From NCBI RefSeq assembly GCF_963678635.1, contig NC_087064.1, positions 37,209,716 through 37,273,715 on the forward strand: DNA of 64,000 nucleotides, read 5' to 3'. Of the stretch, positions 11,060 through 21,319 are shown in pieces (position 1 is the stretch's first letter; every line of letters begins with the position of its first letter). Under the pieces are notes generated by a model. That model was not told the DNA's origin, searched no databases, and saw nothing but the letters and a program-made list of their open reading frames with translations. A program made the position numbers and the translations under genes. This DNA is from Symsagittifera roscoffensis (taxonomy: Eukaryota; Xenacoelomorpha; Acoela; Convolutidae).

Positions 11060-13100
11060 GTTGAGCTATTCAACCCTCCTTGAGGACTAAGGATTTTCAA
11101 GAAGTTTTCTTGATTGCCCCTCAAAACTGAACGCTCCGAAACGTGGATTTCTGGAAAAAAAATTCAACTCCAATCGCGCTGACCCAAAAACGGTTAAAGA
11201 TTGAAAATAACGGAGAAGTTGTTGAAATACGGTAACGAACATTTTCCGATCGGGTTGAGTTGTTAACAAAAACTCGTGATCGATTGAGTTATCTTGAAAA
11301 TTTACCCTCGATGTTGTACTTAACAGGGAAATGCAGTTTACCACCCGAAATAAATTGATCAGTTTTTTACACAAATCCCAAACATTATTGTATATAAGAA
11401 AACTGTTTAAATCCTTCATTGTTTTTATCCAATCAGGGTTCGTTAGTGGCTCTCTTAAAATTAAGGGCAAGTTATCTACGTAAACAACAGCGTCTGACTG
11501 CCAAAATTCCTCAAAACATTGATCATTTCCAATAGAAAAGAGTTTTTTTCAGAAGTTTCGTTGTCTGATACACACACAGCCTGAAGTGAAAAGTATCAAT
11601 TAGTCCCACGATATCAGTATGATCAATTTCTAGCTTTTCAGTAGCCCTGTTATCCCAAGTTTTAGATACTATTTTCTGTTTATCTTTTTCAGTTTGACAC
11701 TCAATACAGATAGCTTGTTTCTTTTGTTTAAACTTACTCCCGCGGTAAATTTTTCCAACTTTTGGAAATCATCAATATTATTATAACTTAGTCTATTATG
11801 CCAAATCTTTAGCAAACAGTTTTATTTTTTTCGGTGTATTCTGATTTACACTTCCTATTGGCATTTTGAAAAGATCTCGTTCTCATTTTGGATCAATTTC
11901 AGATATACCAGGAAAAATCATTCGCGGACAGTTTTCAATAAAAGACTTATATGTCTTGTTTTTGGAAATTTCTAAACAGACACTGAAAAGGCAGTGTTTG
12001 CAGGTACAAACAGTGTATCTTTAATCTCTATTGTTACGAATTGACGGTCACTGGTTTTCATGCGAAACTTGACCTTACCTTTACCAACAATTTCAGAATT
12101 TTTTCTTTTGCTCAAAGAACGTTTTCATCTTTTGAAATCAAATTTAGTGGAACAATCGTTTGTTTGAAACCTGTGTGACGAGCTATCAGTGAAGCAAAAC
12201 TTTTTCATGTTTCCTTCAAAAAATTTGTAATTTGTATAAAAACTGAAAAATTCTACTGTTTTTTGCCTGGTTTTAACGGTTGTTGACTGGTTAAGCTCAA
12301 CGTTTTTCCTACAATCGCCCACAAATGGACCTGTTTGATTGTAAATTTATGACTTTGTTTCTTTCCTCCACCCATGTTTTCGATTACCTAATTTTTCGCA
12401 ACCATAAAAGTTTATAAACTTGTTTTTGAAAAAAGATTCATGGTTTCGAACTTCTCTGCAAAACTGTTTTGCTAATATCCACTAAACTTGACAACTTCTT
12501 TAAAATACAACCAAATTTTTTTGAAAAATTGATGTTAGTGGTTAAATTGGTGAAATTATCAAATTTTGTTGCTAATAGCATTTAAAAACTTTGCAATCAC
12601 CATTTTTTCTGGAATTTCTTAACCTTACTTTTTTTTAAATCATTGCAAATTCTCCAAACTTAGTCTATAGCTTTCAACTATTCGTTAGCGTCATATTTTA
12701 AATTAGAAATTTTGTTCAGCGTTTTTTTTTCAGCTAATGCGGGGTCTCTTGGTACTATCGTAATAATCTTCTAATCGTTTCCAAGCATGAGAACCATTGA
12801 GTTTATCCCGTTTTTTTGCATCACACCTTTTGTATCAAAACATTGAATCAATGTGCACCAGAAAGTTTTTTCTATCAATTACAAATTTCTCAATATTAAG
12901 AACGTCTGGTTTTTTTCAACGTTTTTTTCAAAATTGAAGAAACAATAAGAGCCTTGAATCGCTCAAAGTAATTCTGATCTTTTTTCTTGCAGTTTGTCTA
13001 GCCTCCTTTCAAAACTTCTGGCCATAATTTGAATTTCTTTCAATATGACTGATTTCCAATCTGAAAATTTGATGTCATCAACACTCAACTGTTTTTCTCG
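11060..13100 (-). pseudogene. Decayed Ty1/copia-type retrotransposon
   Basis: Read on the minus strand from about 13100, the pieces fall in copia order. A gag-like segment with Trp and Tyr spacing lies at about 12860-12730. A degraded zinc knuckle (Cys-Glu-Lys-Leu-Gly) is near 12400. A pre-integrase segment (Trp-His-Asn-Arg-Leu) is near 11810. An integrase start with C-x2-C and Leu-Glu-Ile-Asp-His-Thr-Asp is near 11700-11620. The start of the reverse transcriptase (Pro-Asp-Trp-Ile-Lys-Thr-Met) lies at 11470-11087. Frames are interrupted by many stops and shifts, and the RT is cut off early, so the element is dead and 3'-truncated. No LTRs were found. The copia assignment rests on the order of motifs; the exact edges are approximate. 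Confidence 0.65.
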
Positions 13101-13948
13101 TTTTTTTTGATTTTCAGGAAGCTAACGCTTATATTGTAGTCCAAAAATATTTCTGGCTTAGAAAACAAATTAACATTTTGATCACATAGTTAGATTAATG
13201 AAACAATGAGTAAGATAAGGAAAAGTCCGAAATTAAAGAAAATGTAAGCACTACAAATGCCTTACGTTATTGTTTAATTTTACTGGTAGATAAATTTTTT
13301 AGAGCAATTAAATATTTTTTTGATGTTCTATTGTCTCTAAATTATTTTAAATCAATTTTATTAACCTGACGCCAAGCTCAGTTCGAAATTGTTCGAAATC
13401 ACTTTTATAGTTTTTTTCGTATACGAAGATGACTGAAACATACAATCAACAGAAACGTTCAAAGTGGCACAATATGCGCACGAGTCGCTATTACTTTGCG
13501 AAGATACCAACGTGAAAAATGAATCACAGCTCTTACAAGAACCTTGTCCAAAAAAAGTTCTTCAAAATACAAGCCTTTATAAAAAAAACTTAATGCAAGC
13601 AAAACTGAACCCATCGTTTTTGGAAAATCAAAAACACCAAAACAGAAGCCACCATACAAAATTCTGCTTTAAACTAGATGCTAATGTAAGAACGAAAAAA
13701 CAGGATTAAAATATTGAGCTGTAACGCTGAATTAGTTCCTTATGTTCTTGGGAGAAATTAAAAATAAAAAAGTCATCATTGGCTTGCGGAATGAAATCGA
13801 GAAGGAGATGGCTGAAATCAAAACCCTGATTATAATTAATGAGCGCTTCAGTCATCAGCCATTTGTAACACTCTGAAACATTCTTGAGTGGTCTAACAAC
13901 ATCAATTACATTATCATTTAAAAAAAAACAGCTAACCTGGTAATTAAG
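13101..13948. other. Intergenic DNA, nothing recognised
   Basis: Overlapping short ORFs on opposite strands at 13459-13709 are mutual shadows without domain signal. Confidence 0.4.
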
Positions 13949-14090
13949 CGACCCGATATTCGAAGAACCACATTGAACGGACTGTGGTAGAGATGGTTCA
14001 AAAGCATGTGAAGCTCCGTTTAGACGCTAGCCAGTCTTTTTAGAACCTAGCTTTATTTTCCGTTGGTATGTACTTCCGGGTGAATGTTAC
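13949..14090. repeat. Inverted-repeat partner of 21177-21319
   Basis: This segment is the diverged reverse complement of 21177-21319. Shared landmarks are CGACCCGAT, the AAGCATG run, TAGACGCTAGCCAG and GGAAAATAAAGC (or complements). In one frame both copies read Asn-Leu-Ala-Leu-Phe-Ser-Val followed by Tyr-Phe-Arg. Two copies of one decayed transposable element, or the two edges of a larger one enclosing 14.1-21.2 kb, are both possible. Confidence 0.6.
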
Positions 14091-14630
14091 ATTAGGCTTA
14101 AAGTCTTGATTGCCAAAAAAAAGGTTAAAGCATTGATAACTGTTTTTCTCGCAATATTGTTTTTTTTCTATATATGGGTATACTAAACAAAATTTTATGA
14201 CTTACACAAGCATCAAATTTTTAGCTATGATTTTACAATCAAGTTGTAATGTTTTTGTCGACTCGATTTCAGCCTAATTGTTGTGATAAACTTAATAAAT
14301 AGATTTGTTAGGTTTGATGTTTGTGCCTGTTTGTGGAGCGCCCTCTGAGGGATTTTAGAGACAAGACTGTCAAGTGGCTTTCTGTGAGGAGGGGGGTAAA
14401 TGGAACTGGCTTGAAGGTTCTGGTGGTGCACCGCTGGACTTATTGAGCTCGGGTGAGATTGTTCCTTGTTTGTGATTTTTGTAATTCGATTTCAAAATTT
14501 AAATTGATTTAATTGTCTTTGATTTATTTTATTTGCTGATTTTTAAAATTCCCACTGACCGCTTATCATGGGTTAGTTCAGTCCCCTAAAGTTCAGTCAA
14601 AAACCTTTTATACCTTTATGCTGCGTCAAG
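14091..14630. other. Spacer before the PHD-type retroelement
   Basis: No supported gene is present. The minus-strand ORF at 14225-14431 has no recognisable motif. Confidence 0.35.
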
Positions 14631-14882
14631 ATGAGGAAAAACAACAAAGAGTGTCCAAGCAAAGATTGCTTAAAACATTCAGGACTGATAAATTGGATTG
14701 GATGTGATTTTTGTTCTAGTTGTTATCATATCAGTTATGTTATTATTTCTCTTAGCGACTCTAAGAAAATCCAATGGTTTCAATGTCCTTTATGCGTTGA
14801 TGTAAACTATGTTAAGAAAGCAACAATAGGTAATGATTTAGTGCTAGACAATTATGTTAATACAGCCATCTCAAGTTTCTGA
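14631..14882 (+). CDS. Small PHD-finger-like protein, probably retroelement-derived
   Basis: An 83-residue frame with ATG at 14631. It shows a PHD-type pattern: C8, C13, then Trp-Ile-Gly-C25-Asp-Phe-C28, C31-Tyr-H33 and Trp49-Phe-Gln-C52-Pro-Leu-C55. The cysteine expected three residues after the His is a Tyr (36), so one zinc ligand may be lost. PHD fingers read histone tails in host proteins and also occur near the N terminus of some retroelement proteins. It lies upstream of, and on the same strand as, the reverse transcriptase remnant at 15.3-17.0 kb, so I read it as the start of that element rather than a free gene. Confidence 0.5.
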   Translation: MRKNNKECPSKDCLKHSGLINWIGCDFCSSCYHISYVIISLSDSKKIQWFQCPLCVDVNYVKKATIGNDLVLDNYVNTAISSF

Positions 14883-17035
14883 GTACTCAAGAGAATACCA
14901 AAAGTTTCCCGTGTTCCTTTTGGCGGAAAGACTGTCGGACAAAATAAATGACATCTTTTATAATGTGGAAGATGCTAAAAAATTTCTAATTTTGTAACGT
15001 CTTTCTTGTTTTCTTCGGAGCAACCAAAAAGAAGTGAATGCAAACAGACCACAAGCATGAGCTCTTTGATTAACAAAAAAATCGAGCAAATGACGTGTCG
15101 CTTCTAAAACCCCATCCATAACTTTCAAGCCCGCCTCTGAGTGACCTCGAGCTGATATAAAGCTATTAAGTAGTACTAATATAAAGGTAGAGATAAGTCC
15201 TGCTGCTTCGGATGACAAAATTGTTTCTTTTTCAACTGATAATTTTAAAAAATTGTTGTCTATGCAACTTCAGCGAGCCAAATTTGCAGTTACAAATCCA
15301 AAAAACTTAGATAATTTTTTTTGTAACCAAATTCGACCTTTACAAAGCGATAATGTCCTTTCCAATCGGATCAGCAGGTCCTGATAGCAGGTCCTGATAA
15401 AATAGTTCCACAAATTTTTAAAGATCTTGTTAGTAAGTCGAATGGCAGTGCAGGACTTAATTTTCTGAAATCGCTTACTAAACTGATAAACCTCATTGGA
15501 CATGGCAAAATACCCGAACCCCTAAGACCTTTCTTTTTTGGCGCTAAGCTTAGCGCCCTCATAAAGATAGACGGAGGGTTGAGACCGATTGCCACAGGCA
15601 ACACGCTGAGACGTACGGTGTCTAAATGCGCTGGAAGCAATGCCCTCTCCGAGCGATAAAATTTTTGCGGAAACGTACAGGTAGGATGCGGTACCAAACG
15701 AGGAGCTGAAACAGCTGCACACTCTTTTCGAAACCTAATTGAACGCGACGACAATCCAAATTGCACTATTCTTTTAAAACTAGATTTTAAGAATGCCTTT
15801 AACCCTCTAATTAGTGAAACAATGCTGAATCATGTTTTTTTTTTCAAATCCCCCGAAATGCATAATTACACCTATTGCGCGTATAGTAACCCTGGTTACC
15901 TTTTTTATAGAAGCTCCGTCACAATGTCAGAAGACGGAACTCAGCAAGGTGATCCTGAAGCCTACCGCTTTTTGCGGAAACAATTCAGACACTAGTCAAA
16001 CAGTTAGAGTGGAAAATTAACAAGACAACCAGTATTTTTCGACTCCAAACAGACCACAATTTAGAAAAAATATCAGTTAGCTTGGCGGAAAAATAGCTAT
16101 TTTAACTCCTGCTATTTTTCCGATTTCAGAATTCAGTTCTTAACATGAAATCGGAGAAAATTACGGCCTGAGCTTGAACACTGAGCAGTGTGAACTTTTT
16201 TTTGGGACTGACTACGAGTACAGAGTAATTCAGTCTTAACACAATTTCGAAAAAAAACGCCCAAAATAAAAGAAGAACTCCTCATTTTAGGATCTTCAAT
16301 CGGCAAAATTTGCCGAAAAGAATTGCTCGACGAAAAATTAAGGAGCTTGGAAACATCTCGGATGTCATTGACAAACTAGGCGCCCGTTATGGTTTGCACC
16401 TACTGAAAAACTGCTTTAGCCTGCCAAAGCTCTATTTTTTGCGTACGAGCCCTTGTTTTTCGCAAATTGATTTTTTGGAACGCTACGAGAAATTACTAAG
16501 AAATTCGTTTTGCAAGGTCACTAACGTGAAAATGGATGATAACCAGTTTTATAAGCAGTTCTCCCGGCAGCCAAAGGTGGATTGCGCGTTTCTTTCAATT
16601 GTCTACTTGCTTTACCCACTTTCTTAGCCTCAGCAGTGGGAGCGAAAAATGCCTTAAGCAAAATTTTTGTTTAGGAGCATGTGGATGGAACCTATGATGA
16701 TGCGCTTAAACGGTATTTTGAACTTGGAAAAATTGAAATGGCTCCGGAGAATGAAATCCGAAAAAATTTTTGATTTTACCACTCAAACCATTCGAAATTT
16801 TTGGTTTTACCACTCGAACCGCTCGAACCACTCGAAATTTTTGATTTTACCACTCGAACCAACAGACGTAAAAAGTTTCAGTGCGTCCAAGATTGATTTG
16901 GCTCTTATTGGATGAACGTCAACCCGCGCAAAAATTTAAGGTTAAAATCGTCAAACCAACACTTCAGAATTGCAATAGGGCATCGATTAGGCTCAAAATT
17001 ATCCAAACGGCATAAATGCGTGTGCGGAAAAAACC
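14883..17035 (+). pseudogene. Decayed non-LTR reverse transcriptase remnant
   Basis: Plus-strand reverse transcriptase pieces appear in order across broken frames: Gly-Gly-Leu-Arg-Pro-Ile-Ala at about 15570-15595; Gly-Thr-Lys-Arg-Gly-Ala-Glu-Thr-Ala at about 15690; Leu-Asp-Phe-Lys-Asn-Ala-Phe near 15785; Gln-Gln-Gly-Asp-Pro at about 15942-15956; Leu-Pro-Thr-Phe-Leu-Ala-Ser-Ala-Val-Gly near 16600-16650; and a C-terminal His-Lys-Cys-Val-Cys-Gly segment at about 17010-17030. The block with the catalytic Asp-Asp pair is missing or deleted around 15960-16120. A Thr-Thr-Arg/Ser-Asn-His simple repeat interrupts it at about 16770-16865. This is a dead non-LTR element; I do not assign a clade. Minus-strand ORFs at 15371-15766 are shadows. 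Confidence 0.7.
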
Positions 17036-17199
17036 GAAGATGGCTGATTAAAATAATTTTAAGCTCTAAAATTAATTAAACATTTTAAAATTAACTTGTC
17101 TGGAAGTTTCTGAGTCCTAATTTTGATTTAGACATGTACGTTTTAAATAAAAAAACAAAAATATTTTGGGACTAAATTTTCAGTGTTAGCTCCCTGCTT
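17036..17199. other. Spacer between two retroelement remnants
   Basis: AT-rich, with no feature. The Penelope-like element, in the opposite orientation, begins at its 3' end just beyond. Confidence 0.3.
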
Positions 17200-19530
17200 C
17201 TAAACTCGTCGTGCGTGTTCAAGCCCGGTTTCTCTTTCCTGATATGAATTGCCTCTAGCAAATTTTTTGTTTGACCTATCAAATTTTGTTTGGTTGTTTG
17301 ACCTATCTATAATTTCCCAACTAAGATCTGCGCTATTTCCCTCAAGTTGGCATTGCTGAAGGTGGAGGCCTACCGGTGAGTCTGCTTTCTTATGTTCCTC
17401 AATTCTAGTGGCCAAATGTCGAACAGTTTGTCCGACATAGGTGGAAGTGCATCCACTACATGACAATTTATAAACCACTCTCGACTTAAGGTCATTAGAA
17501 AATGCTGACTCCAGTGATGGTAATCATGATTCTAGTTTTCTTGTGGTGAAAACCACTTGAACGTTAGTTATTTTTCGTAACCTGTTAGCAAAATATTGGC
17601 TCTGGTTACCTCTATATTGCACTATCAGCATTGGGAGCTTCACATCTTTTGGTGATTGAATTGACAAACACCTCTCACTATTCAGGGGCTTGCCCTTACC
17701 CTCGATGATCTTGCACAAGGCGTCTGAAGCCACCTTTGCTGACCAATTTTCAGGGTAATGATTCGTCAGCCATTGCGCGCTATTAGTTTCCATAGCCTTA
17801 TCAAAATGCTCCCAGCTAGATGTAATCCTAAATTTCCTGTGTATAGTGCCTTGAATAACACAACGCTTATACTGAGTTGGGGCGCAGCTTCTATAGTTCA
17901 GTATAGTCCCTGTATCTGTTGGTTTTTGATACCATCTGCAAGTTACACGCCTACCCTACGATATATTTATGTTCAAATCCAGGAACGGCATATTCCCCTC
18001 CGAATTAGTTTTCTCTAGAGTGAACTGCAGATTTGGATGAAGAGAATTGGCGGCATCGAGAAGACAACTCGGCTCCCCTCTGACTGTTCTAACAATGTCA
18101 TCCACATACCTGAGGAACAATTTCACCTGGGGAGTATCCTTCTCCTTGTTCTTAGCTTGGCAGCAGCTTTCACAGTACCAGACTATCTGGGTTTTTGATG
18201 CGTATACGTCATCGGATGTTTTTCCGCATTTTAGATGATACCAGTTTCGGCAACTCTCGCATTCAACCCCTTTGATCTATATGTGACTTTCCTGCTGCAA
18301 CATGGGCACAAGACGTTTTTGTCATTAATTTGCTGTATCTCCGTTCCCACCGGTATTTTTTGTCTTAGAGCAAACTCGTACTCTTTCAGCCATAAGTTTG
18401 CCAGAATTACAGCGAGGGACGCGCCCATTGCCTAACCATCATCTTTTACATACCATTAATCATTACACTTGAAATATACTTTGCTGACCGCCATATTCAA
18501 AAGCCTTTTCATGGTTGCTCTTTGAATTTTAGGAGGAGACTCCTGGCTGTACAGCTACTGTAAAAAAAATTCAATTGCCTCCTTCAAATGAACGTTAATG
18601 TACAATTTACAATTTTTTCACATCAAGAGATATTATGGTTTCATCCGGATCTAGAGCAAAGTTTTCAATTGTTTCTCTGGCCTCTTTAGTATTGGTTTCT
18701 ATATTGGCCCCATCGATGTTGTCAAAAAACTTTGCAAGCATTTTGTTAAGAGTCTCATACGAGCTGCCTGGAAGTAATAGTACTGGTCCTAGGGGTGTCT
18801 CAGCCTTGTGTACCTTAGCTAAACCGTACAAACGGGCGGGTTGCCCCCTGTTGACCTTATCTTAGAATTTAACTGATCACTTATCTCGTCTCTTTTGTTC
18901 ATGGCTAGTAATTTTTTGTTCAGTTCCTTCTCAGTTTTCAGTATAACCTCATCAATGGTTGCATCTTTTTTCACAAACTGAGCAGATTGCAACAAGGACT
19001 CCAGCTTTGATTCAAACGTTCTTTTCCTCATTATGCAAAAACCAACCCCTTTATCAAAAGGCACAGCCAGCAAACCATTATCTTTGAGATATTTTTTCAC
19101 TTTGTCTCTTGGGGTTTGCTTTAAGTTTTTTGCATATGCCTTTGCCGCGGCTTCTATTTCACAAAACGTTTCACCAGATGTTTTTTGGTTTTTCAATTGT
19201 GAGAGGAAAATGTCGATGTCCGCCAAAAAGTGTGTTTCAATAATTTGTCTCTAATGGGATGCTTCCGGCCCATTGATAGCACTTTATATACCCATCCAGG
19301 CAGTTCAATGTTATCAAATACCTTAACTGATCGCTCATTTCTCCCCCCAAGAGGTTTATCTTGTCTCTCGGACAGTTTTTCTAAGTTTTTTCTGCGGTTT
19401 TCTGATGTTGTCTTTAAGCTTGCCTGAATTTGACGCCCCACGAAGCTGAAAATGGTTGCCCACCACTGTTTATCAATTTCTTTTTTTCACCAGTGATCTT
19501 GCTTTCATTAGCATCTCCTCGTACATTTCC
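17200..19530 (-). pseudogene. Penelope-like retroelement (RT plus GIY-YIG), broken
   Basis: Read on the minus strand from about 19530. An N-terminal region comes first (19441-19193, then 19226-18819). The RT core follows with Tyr-Gly-Leu-Ala-Lys-Val-His-Lys near 18831 and Pro-Gly-Ser-Ser-Tyr after it. Next is Leu-Ala-Asn-Leu-Trp near 18400, a zinc finger (18330-18155), the Tyr-Val-Asp-Asp catalytic box at about 18110-18091, and a C-terminal GIY-YIG endonuclease (17478-17200; Val-Tyr-Lys ... Thr-Tyr-Val-Gly-Gln-Thr). RT plus C-terminal GIY-YIG is the defining layout of canonical Penelope-like elements. The frame is broken by several indels (for example in an A run near 19490 and a G run near 18285), so it is not functional as it stands, though most motifs survive and decay is moderate. 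Confidence 0.88.
18155..18330 (-). other. PHD finger inserted in the Penelope-type RT
   Basis: Between the Leu-Ala-Asn-Leu-Trp and Tyr-Val-Asp-Asp boxes, the minus strand encodes Cys-Pro-Cys-Cys, then, after a one-base frame shift in a G run, Glu-Cys-Glu-Ser-Cys-Arg-Asn-Trp-Tyr-His-Leu-Lys-Cys, and finally Trp-Tyr-Cys-Glu-Ser-Cys. This is the C4HC3 spacing of a PHD finger with its usual Trp. The placement is inside the polymerase domain, not at its end. Confidence 0.75.
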
Positions 19531-19863
19531 TATCCTCAAATGCCCTAAAAGTTTCAGTCCTTAGTAGTTTCAATTGAAAATTATGCACAGCTTGGTCCGA
19601 AAAAAAAACCGTTCTCGGTGACCCTAAACTTCAAAAAATCCGGCATTAGATCGTTTCACACATTTTCTCAAAAACTTCAGTCTATGTAGAGATACTAGAA
19701 CTTTTTAAAAGAATTTTAAATAGTCCAACACAACTTTCCGAGTTACTTTTCTTTTTTCAAATTTTTCTGAGCCAAACAGCAGGCAAAAGTACTGTGGTCA
19801 TTGTTTTGCAGGCCACGAGTAATGAAACTCACAAGGCACAAAGCAAAACAAATCCCACTCTTC
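19531..19863. other. Spacer between the Penelope-type RT and its upstream ORF
   Basis: No open frame and no terminal repeat recognised. Confidence 0.3.
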
Positions 19864-20382
19864 TCACCCCTGTCTTTGAAGCGCAGACACTTCCTCTGCC
19901 TTCAGCTTCTGCTCACGTCTTGCTTTGGCCTTCCTCTTTGTCTGTGATGGTCTCTGTTGTTTGCCCCTGATATTGCCAATCAGCTCTGACAGCCTTTCTT
20001 TGTGTGTCACTACCAATCGCAGAGATTTCAGCTCTAATTCAACACTCTGTTGCAGCTTCAAATATTCCTTGAGCTGCTCCGGGTCGTTTTGCTTGCTCTT
20101 GGAGAGTAGCCGTTTTGTAGCTGGAATAATGAGAACTCTTTTGCCGAGAAGCTGACTAAACAAGTCGGGCGTTACTTCTCTTCTGCAATAGACGAGTGCC
20201 AATATCTGCTGCTTCTCCGTTTTCAAATATTTTGTCAGCTCCTCGACACTGGCTGGGCGATAGTTGTTTGTTCTGTGGCTGCTAATGGTGTTGTTTACCA
20301 CGTCGTGCCACACAACCACTTTTTTCTCCTTCAGTGGACTGTCTTCCAGTAATCGTCGGAAGTTCTTTCCTTGGTTCAGCAA
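19864..20382 (-). CDS. 172-residue basic ORF, probable retroelement accessory protein
   Basis: An uninterrupted frame with ATG at 20382. The N-terminal two thirds carry Val-Val-Val-Trp-His-Asp-Val-Val-Asn-Asn, an Asn-Asn-Tyr-Arg-Pro segment and a Leu-Val-Tyr-Cys-Arg-Arg strand. The last 50 residues are very Lys/Arg/Gln rich and could bind nucleic acid. It lies 0.3-0.4 kb upstream of the Penelope-like RT on the same strand. An ORF1-type partner of that element, or of a related element, is the best guess. The family is not securely recognised: the Trp-His-Asp motif and strand pattern recall hydrolase-like ORFs found beside invertebrate retroelements, but this is inference. That it is open while its neighbour is broken is notable. 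Confidence 0.55.
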   Translation of the reverse strand: MLNQGKNFRRLLEDSPLKEKKVVVWHDVVNNTISSHRTNNYRPASVEELTKYLKTEKQQILALVYCRREVTPDLFSQLLGKRVLIIPATKRLLSKSKQNDPEQLKEYLKLQQSVELELKSLRLVVTHKERLSELIGNIRGKQQRPSQTKRKAKARREQKLKAEEVSALQRQG

Positions 20383-20465
20383 GTTGTTATCAAGGGATAG
20401 GCCAGGAGTTCACATACAATTCCTAATTTGTATGTGAAAGTCAGGACTTGTATGTGAAACAATAC

Positions 20466-20611
20466 AATGTTTTTTGTTTTGTTTTCTCATACATGATATG
20501 AGACAGCTAAATTTGGGTCGCGTGAACTACAGAGCAGCTTTAGAACTACAGTATCAAGACTCAGAATTTTCCAGAAAAATTAATTTTAAAATGTTTAATT
20601 TTAGAGGTTAA
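20466..20611 (+). pseudogene. Truncated duplicate of LIPT2 exon 1
   Basis: The sequence from CAATGTTTTTTGTTTTGTTTT through the first about 20 codons matches 22513-22605 of LIPT2 closely. The original start ATG (20493) is out of frame through a small indel, but the shifted ATG at 20498 keeps the LIPT2 frame. After about 20 LIPT2-like residues (Met-Arg-Gln-Leu-Asn-Leu-Gly-Arg-Val onward) the match stops at about 20558, and the frame ends at TAA 20609-20611. The conserved catalytic regions are absent, so this is a dead 5' fragment. It sits 2 kb upstream of the real gene in the same orientation, and the duplicated piece includes the bases just upstream of the start. Confidence 0.85.
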
Positions 20612-21176
20612 AAGTATTTTAATCTTAATAGTAATTTAGAGGTCAACTGTGATTGGCTGATTTTTTAACATTATATTTAGAACCAATTTGTATGTAAATT
20701 ATTGTAATTAACACTTGTAAATTGATGTTTTATTGTCATTTGGATTAGTTTATTGTAAAAATCCTGACGATGCACATTGTTGCGAAAACTTTTGAAATTT
20801 ACTTTTTAGCAAACATTTCTTCGAAGATGGTTTACATGGTCTTTCTTGACTCAAAAGTGCGGGGAGATTCTCTAGGCATTCAAACCTGAATGCCCTTATA
20901 AAGCAGAGTTTACATTCTCTCATTCCGTCTGTTTCAGAACCACGACACCTCTACAGGACCGATCAGAAGCGACCAGACGGTTTGACTCTCGTTCCATGGA
21001 CTGCTGATAAGCAGCTCTTGTAGAATGTAACAGTAACAGACTCCTTAGCTCCAAGTAGAAGTAGTGCCGGGTCTGTTTGTAACCCTGGTACGGCTGCCGC
21101 TGAAGCGGAAGAGCAAAAAAATGACAAGTATAAAGATCTAGTAGCTGATGAGTATCTTTTTCAACCGCTAGCTTCT
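20612..21176. other. Intergenic DNA with decayed coding-like sequence
   Basis: The minus-strand frame at 21201-20920 is open for 93 codons. A second minus-strand frame also reads openly in part of this block, so it may be a decayed transposable-element protein continuing from the repeat at 21177-21319. No family recognised. Confidence 0.3.
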
Positions 21177-21319
21177 GTAACATTCGCCCGGAAGTACACA
21201 TCGACGGAAAATAAAGCTAAGTTATGAAACGACTTGCCAGCGTCTAACTTAAGCTCTCCATGCTTTTCACCGTCTCTACCAAAGCCAGTTCTTTTGGTGG
21301 TCTTTCTAACATCGGGTCG
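21177..21319. repeat. Inverted-repeat partner of 13949-14090
   Basis: Diverged reverse complement of 13949-14090, sharing GCCCGGAAGTACA, GGAAAATAAAGCTA, CATGCTTTT and ATCGGGTCG landmarks. Together the pair brackets the non-LTR and Penelope remnants. Confidence 0.6.

Noticed and set aside
15371-15766. 131-codon minus-strand ORF
   Set aside because: It is antisense to the non-LTR reverse transcriptase motifs read on the plus strand.
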